A stretch of 56,256 bases of DNA from Azospirillum fermentarium (GTDB lineage Bacteria; Pseudomonadota; Alphaproteobacteria; Azospirillales; Azospirillaceae). The notes under the pieces were generated by a model. The model ran no database searches. It was not told the origin of the DNA and saw nothing but the letters and a program-made list of their open reading frames with translations. The stretch lies in NCBI RefSeq assembly GCF_025961205.1, contig NZ_JAOQNH010000003.1:1177501-1233756 (forward strand), written 5' to 3'. A program made the translations under genes and the position numbers. Positions 53,161 to 56,256 of this stretch are shown one piece after another. Each line of letters starts with the position of its first letter. Position 1 is the first letter of the stretch.

Positions 53161-54335
53161 TTATGCGCTGGTTCCGCAAGAAGCCCACCGAGGACACGGC
53201 CCCCGCCGGTGTGTCCCCCGACGCGGCACCCGCACCGGAGGCCGAAGCCCCGGCGTCCGAACCCGCGTATGAGCCGGCCCCGCAGCCGGAACCCGAGCCC
53301 CTGCCGGAACCGGTGGCTGTCGAGCCGGAACCGGAACCGGAACAGGACGCGGAACCCGAGCCGGAGTCGCTCCCCCTTCCCGTGGCCGCCGCCGAGCCGG
53401 CGCCCGAGGAGCCGAAGAAGAAGGGCTGGCTGGCCCGGCTGAAGGACGGGCTGTCCAAATCCTCGTCCAAGCTGACCGAGGGCATTACCGGCATCTTCAC
53501 CAAGCGCAAGCTGGACGACGAGGCGCTGGAGGAGTTGGAGGAACTGCTGATCACCGCCGACCTCGGCCCCGCCACGGCGGCGAAGATGACGGCGGAGCTG
53601 GCCCGCACCCGCTTCGGCAAGGAGGTCTCCCCCGACGAGGTCAAGCGCACGCTGGCCGACTCGGTGGCCCGCATCGTCGCCCCGGTGGCCCAGCCGCTGG
53701 TGATCGATGCCGGCCTGAAGCCCCACGTGATCCTGCTGGTGGGGGTGAACGGCACCGGCAAGACCACCACCATCGGCAAGCTGGCCCGCCAGTTCCGCGA
53801 CGAGGGCAAATCGGTGATGCTGGCCGCCGGCGACACCTTCCGCGCCGCCGCGGTCAGCCAGCTTCAGATCTGGGGCGAGCGCACCGGCTGCCCGGTGGTG
53901 GCCAAGGAAACCGGGGCCGACGCCGCCGGTCTGGCGTTCGAGGCGCTGGAGCGTGCGCGGCGCGAACAGGTGGACGTGCTGCTGATCGACACCGCCGGCC
54001 GGCTGCAGAACAAGGCCGGGCTGATGGCCGAGCTGGAAAAGATCGTCCGCGTCATCAAGAAGGTGGACCCGGACGCCCCCCACACCACGCTGCTGACGCT
54101 GGACGCCACCACCGGCCAGAACGCCCACAATCAGGTGGAGGTGTTCCGCGACATGGTGAACGTGTCGGGCCTGATCCTGACCAAGCTGGACGGGTCGGCC
54201 CGCGGCGGCGTGCTGGTGGCGCTGGCCGAGCGGTTCAAGCTGCCGGTCCACGCCATCGGCGTGGGCGAGGGTGTCTATGACCTGCGCCCGTTCGACGCCG
54301 AGTCGTTCTCCAAATCCCTGATGGGCATTTCCTGA
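53157..54335 (+). CDS. ftsY: Signal recognition particle receptor FtsY
   Basis: A 392-residue SRP-receptor GTPase. The N-terminal acidic, Pro/Glu-rich A domain (about 10-85) with many PEPEP units is followed by the N domain (KKKGWLARLKDGLSKSSSKL onward) and the G domain: G1 LVGVNGTGKTTTIGKLA near 193-209, AAGDTFRAAAVSQL, DTAGRLQNKAGLMAEL, LTLDATTGQNA, LTKLDGSARGG and the end GEGVYDLRPFDAESF. It docks SRP-ribosome complexes at the membrane. ATG 53157 overlaps the mtaB stop. Confidence 0.97.
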   Translation: MIMRWFRKKPTEDTAPAGVSPDAAPAPEAEAPASEPAYEPAPQPEPEPLPEPVAVEPEPEPEQDAEPEPESLPLPVAAAEPAPEEPKKKGWLARLKDGLSKSSSKLTEGITGIFTKRKLDDEALEELEELLITADLGPATAAKMTAELARTRFGKEVSPDEVKRTLADSVARIVAPVAQPLVIDAGLKPHVILLVGVNGTGKTTTIGKLARQFRDEGKSVMLAAGDTFRAAAVSQLQIWGERTGCPVVAKETGADAAGLAFEALERARREQVDVLLIDTAGRLQNKAGLMAELEKIVRVIKKVDPDAPHTTLLTLDATTGQNAHNQVEVFRDMVNVSGLILTKLDGSARGGVLVALAERFKLPVHAIGVGEGVYDLRPFDAESFSKSLMGIS

Positions 54336-54361
54336 GCGTCTGCAGGGCTGACGGAAAAACG

Positions 54362-54390
54362 GGGGGTGCCGGCGACGGCGCCCCCTTTTT
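54362..54390 (+). terminator. Rho-independent terminator of the mtaB-ftsY unit
   Basis: Arms 54362-54371 and 54376-54385 form a 10-bp G/C stem (one G-U pair) with loop GCGA, followed by TTTTT (54386-54390), 27 bp after the ftsY stop. Confidence 0.9.
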
Positions 54391-54412
54391 CGTTAGATGG
54401 CCTCAAGAAAAC

Positions 54413-54427
54413 CTCCCATTTTGGGAG
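54413..54427. promoter_or_regulatory. Candidate palindromic operator of the toxin-antitoxin pair
   Basis: CTCCCA (54413-54418) and TGGGAG (54422-54427) flank TTT, upstream of a candidate promoter TTGCTC-N16-TACGAT (54436-54441 / 54458-54463). HigA-type antitoxins bind palindromes at this position. The -10 site is about 7 bp before the toxin ATG, which implies little or no 5' leader. Confidence 0.45.
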
Positions 54428-54469
54428 AATTGTGCTTGCTCCTGTCTGGGGAGGCGCTACGATCACATT

Positions 54470-54778
54470 ATGAGGATCATCGCATACAAAATGCTGCGCG
54501 AACATTGGGAACGGCCCGGCCGGGCCGACAGTCAGGAGGCGCTGACCCAATGGTATGCGATCACCGAGCGGGCCGACTGGGCAGGGTCGGCGCAGCTTAA
54601 GGACCAATTCCGCAGCGCCAGTTTTGTCGGAGACCGGGTGGTCTTCAACATCGCCGGCAACGAATACCGGCTTGTGGTTGTGGTGAAGTACAAATGGCGC
54701 ATGGTTTACATCCGTTTCATCGGAACCCATGCGGAATATGACGCACTGAACCACGCGGGCAGATTGGAGAGCATCTGA
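54470..54778 (+). CDS. higB: HigB-type toxin (mRNA interferase)
   Basis: A 102-residue RelE-superfamily HigB toxin. Family motifs are RIIAYKMLREHWERPG at the start, a central DQFRSASFVGDRVVFNI with the AxxxGDRVVFNI core, GNEYRLVVVVKYKW and the C-terminal YIRFIGTHAEYDAL. HigB enzymes cleave mRNA at the ribosome. The toxin gene precedes the antitoxin gene, as is typical for higBA, and overlaps it by 1 bp (TGATG). Confidence 0.95.
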   Translation: MRIIAYKMLREHWERPGRADSQEALTQWYAITERADWAGSAQLKDQFRSASFVGDRVVFNIAGNEYRLVVVVKYKWRMVYIRFIGTHAEYDALNHAGRLESI

Positions 54779-55152
54779 TGGATCTGAAGCCGATCAAGAC
54801 CGACGCCGACTTCCGCGCCGCGCTCGCCGAAATCGAAGGTCTGTGGGATGCGGAACCCGACACGCCCGAAGGGGATCGCCTTGACCTCATGATGACGCTG
54901 GTCGAAGCGTACGAACGGCGGCACCATCCGATGCCGCCTGCCGATCCCATTGCGGCCATCGAATTCATGATGGAACAGCGCGGAATGACCCGCGCCGATC
55001 TGGAACCGATCATCGGCTCCAGTGGCCGCGTATCGGAAGTCCTCAACCGTCGCCGCGCCTTGTCGCTGTCGATGATCCGCCGCCTGTCGGCGGAGCTTCA
55101 CATCCCACCGGAAATCTTGATTCAACCCTACGAACTGACGCGAGCCGCTTAA
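54778..55152 (+). CDS. higA: HigA-type antitoxin (XRE family)
   Basis: A 124-residue antitoxin. The N-terminal part (LKPIKTDADFRAALAEIEGL) binds the toxin; EPDTPEGDRLDLMMTLVEAYE near 30 is typical of HigA; the C-terminal helix-turn-helix is FMMEQRGMTRADLEPIIGSS with RVSEVLNRRRALSLSMIRRL. It neutralises HigB and represses the operon. ATG 54778 overlaps the toxin stop. Confidence 0.95.
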   Translation: MDLKPIKTDADFRAALAEIEGLWDAEPDTPEGDRLDLMMTLVEAYERRHHPMPPADPIAAIEFMMEQRGMTRADLEPIIGSSGRVSEVLNRRRALSLSMIRRLSAELHIPPEILIQPYELTRAA

Positions 55153-55184
55153 TTCCGGCGTCTTCAGTCTGTCGCCAAAAGGGA

Positions 55185-55221
55185 GCGGACGGGAGAGAGC
55201 ATTCTCCCCCCGCCCGTCTGC
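55185..55221. terminator. Terminator-like hairpin after higA
   Basis: Outer arms 55185-55193 and 55213-55221 form nine pairs (one G-U); an inner GAGA/TCTC stem (55195-55198 / 55203-55206) sits inside. No T tract follows. A second AT-rich hairpin (arms 55229-55234 and 55247-55252) lies 8 bp downstream. Confidence 0.4.
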
Positions 55222-55321
55222 GTTAAATCGCTATATTTTTTAAAACATAGCGTGTAGCTTTTTCCCATCGGGCGCCCGCCGGCTGCCCCCACGGATGGAC
55301 CGCCCCCCGGAGGAACGCGCC

Positions 55322-55726
55322 ATGAGCACCCTGTCCCGGCTGATGCCCCTGCCCGGCCCCTTCGGCGGTGACGAACCGCTGCTGGAAACCGAACTCTACC
55401 GCGTCATCGACGGCGAGGGGCTGCTGCGCGGCCCCCGCGGCCTGACCAGCCTGTCGGTCAGCGTGCGGTTCCTGGAGGTGGTGGAGGTATGGATCTACGC
55501 CGCCGACATGGTGACCCACGGCCCCACCCGCGGCCTGTGGCGCTGGACCCCCGATGCGTGGGAATTCCTGGGCGGCACGGCGCGCGGCACCGACCCTGCC
55601 GCCCTGATCCGCCGGGCGCTGTCGGAATCGGCGTGGGTCCGCCTGCCCGGCGTGGCGGCGGAACGGGAACGGCTGCTGCGCACCCTGCGGCTGGTCACCG
55701 CCCCGCCCTCGGCGCTCTCCTCCTGA
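55322..55726 (+). CDS. Hypothetical protein
   Basis: A 134-residue ORF. ATG 55322 has GGAGG 8 nt upstream, so the longer start at 55295 is not needed. It contains ETELYRVIDGEGLLRGPRGL and MVTHGPTRGLWRWTPDAWEF, with three Trp in a short span, and an Arg/Leu-rich C-terminus. No signal or membrane helix; no family recognised. It is 169 bp after higA and 81 bp before the AMP nucleosidase gene. Confidence 0.65.
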   Translation: MSTLSRLMPLPGPFGGDEPLLETELYRVIDGEGLLRGPRGLTSLSVSVRFLEVVEVWIYAADMVTHGPTRGLWRWTPDAWEFLGGTARGTDPAALIRRALSESAWVRLPGVAAERERLLRTLRLVTAPPSALSS

Positions 55727-55807
55727 TCCGGGGGGCTGATCCGGGGGCTTTCCGCGGCGCGTCCCCGTTCCCATGTCAGACACACTGACGTAACGGATAC
55801 GGCCGCC

Positions 55808-56256
55808 ATGCCCCTTTTCCCCGATGCCCCCCTGCCCCCCGGCCCGCGCGGCCATTACACCGATGCCGACGCCGCGGTGGACGAGGTGCGCCGGGTGTGG
55901 GAGCACCAGACCGCGTACCTGCGCGGCTGTTTTTCCGCCTACACCGGCGGGGCGGATCTGGGGGGGGCGGTGCGCGCCCATTACCCCTTCATCCGGCTGC
56001 AGGTGGAACGGGGTGCCACCATCGACACCCGCCTGTCCTACGGCTTCGTCGAAGGCCCCGGCCTGTGGGGCACCACCATCACCCGCCCCGACCTGTTCGA
56101 ACGCTATTTCCGCGAACAGGCCGGGCTGCTGCTGCGCAACCACGGCGTTCCGCTGGAGGTGGGGGTGAGCGAGGAGCCGATCCCCATCCATTTCGCCTTC
56201 CCCGACGGGCTGTATGTAGAGGGGGGGCTGGCGCCCGACCGGCTGCACCGGCTGCC
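55808..56256 (+). CDS. amn: AMP nucleosidase, N-terminal part (gene cut by right edge)
   Basis: About 149 residues are visible. The segments VRAHYPFIRLQVERG, ATIDTRLSYGFVEGPG, GLLLRNHGVPLEVGVSE and IPIHFAF match the N-terminal domain of Amn, which splits AMP into adenine and ribose 5-phosphate. The C-terminal catalytic (phosphorylase-like) domain lies outside the window. ATG 55808 is supported by the family N-terminus. Confidence 0.9.
   Translation, partial: MPLFPDAPLPPGPRGHYTDADAAVDEVRRVWEHQTAYLRGCFSAYTGGADLGGAVRAHYPFIRLQVERGATIDTRLSYGFVEGPGLWGTTITRPDLFERYFREQAGLLLRNHGVPLEVGVSEEPIPIHFAFPDGLYVEGGLAPDRLHRL

Overview
The window is high-GC DNA (roughly two thirds G+C by eye, with a few AT-rich gaps). 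It comes from a Gram-negative alphaproteobacterium, most likely an Azospirillum-like member of the Rhodospirillales. The reasons are the codon usage, the C-terminal domain of the chemotaxis receptor at the left edge, the Rhizobium/Azospirillum-style type VI secretion cluster, the DUF1289 and KGG-repeat proteins, and an Amn-type AMP nucleosidase. The genus is an inference, not a measurement.

Region 1 (1-22.9 kb) ends a chemotaxis receptor and then holds a nearly complete type VI secretion system (T6SS). The minus strand reads, from its upstream end: a TM/coiled-coil protein, tssJ, tssK, tssL, tssM, tssH(clpV), a 644-bp AT-rich gap, tssB, tssC, hcp, tssE, tssF, tssG, and a small DUF1289 gene. 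From the same 653-bp divergent promoter region the plus strand carries tssA, a Sel1/lytic transglycosylase and a membrane protein with overlapping ends, then a J-domain protein, an unknown gene and a small lipoprotein. Sheath (TssBC), tube (Hcp), baseplate (TssEFGK), membrane complex (TssJLM), disaggregase (ClpV) and cap (TssA) are all present. No VgrG, PAAR, Fha, PpkA/PppA or recognisable effector lies in the window.

Region 2 (22.9-41.1 kb) is the most unusual. An unknown minus-strand gene is followed by a 2127-residue, probably secreted, adhesin-like protein with an Ala-rich repeat region, a Pro-Val spacer, cadherin-like domains, jelly-roll-like domains and a Ca-binding C-terminal block. 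After a TAXI-type solute-binding protein and a small unknown gene comes a plus-strand operon: TolC-like outer membrane factor, type I ABC exporter and HlyD-like adaptor. The same operon then continues into a 1038-residue protein that joins a periplasmic binding protein, a domain resembling the ligand-binding domain of pentameric ligand-gated channels, and an MscS channel. A Pro/Ala-rich lipoprotein closes it. The three-part receptor-channel is the best candidate for a previously undescribed system.

Region 3 (41.1-56.3 kb) is mostly housekeeping. It contains pyridoxal kinase, a CitE-like CoA-ester lyase, a KGG-repeat stress protein with a strong terminator, a two-component pair, leuD-leuB, a glycosyltransferase/GtrA pair, queC, dapF, mtaB, ftsY with its terminator, a HigB/HigA toxin-antitoxin pair, a hypothetical gene, and the start of an AMP nucleosidase gene cut by the right edge. 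No tRNA, rRNA, insertion sequence or CRISPR array was recognised.
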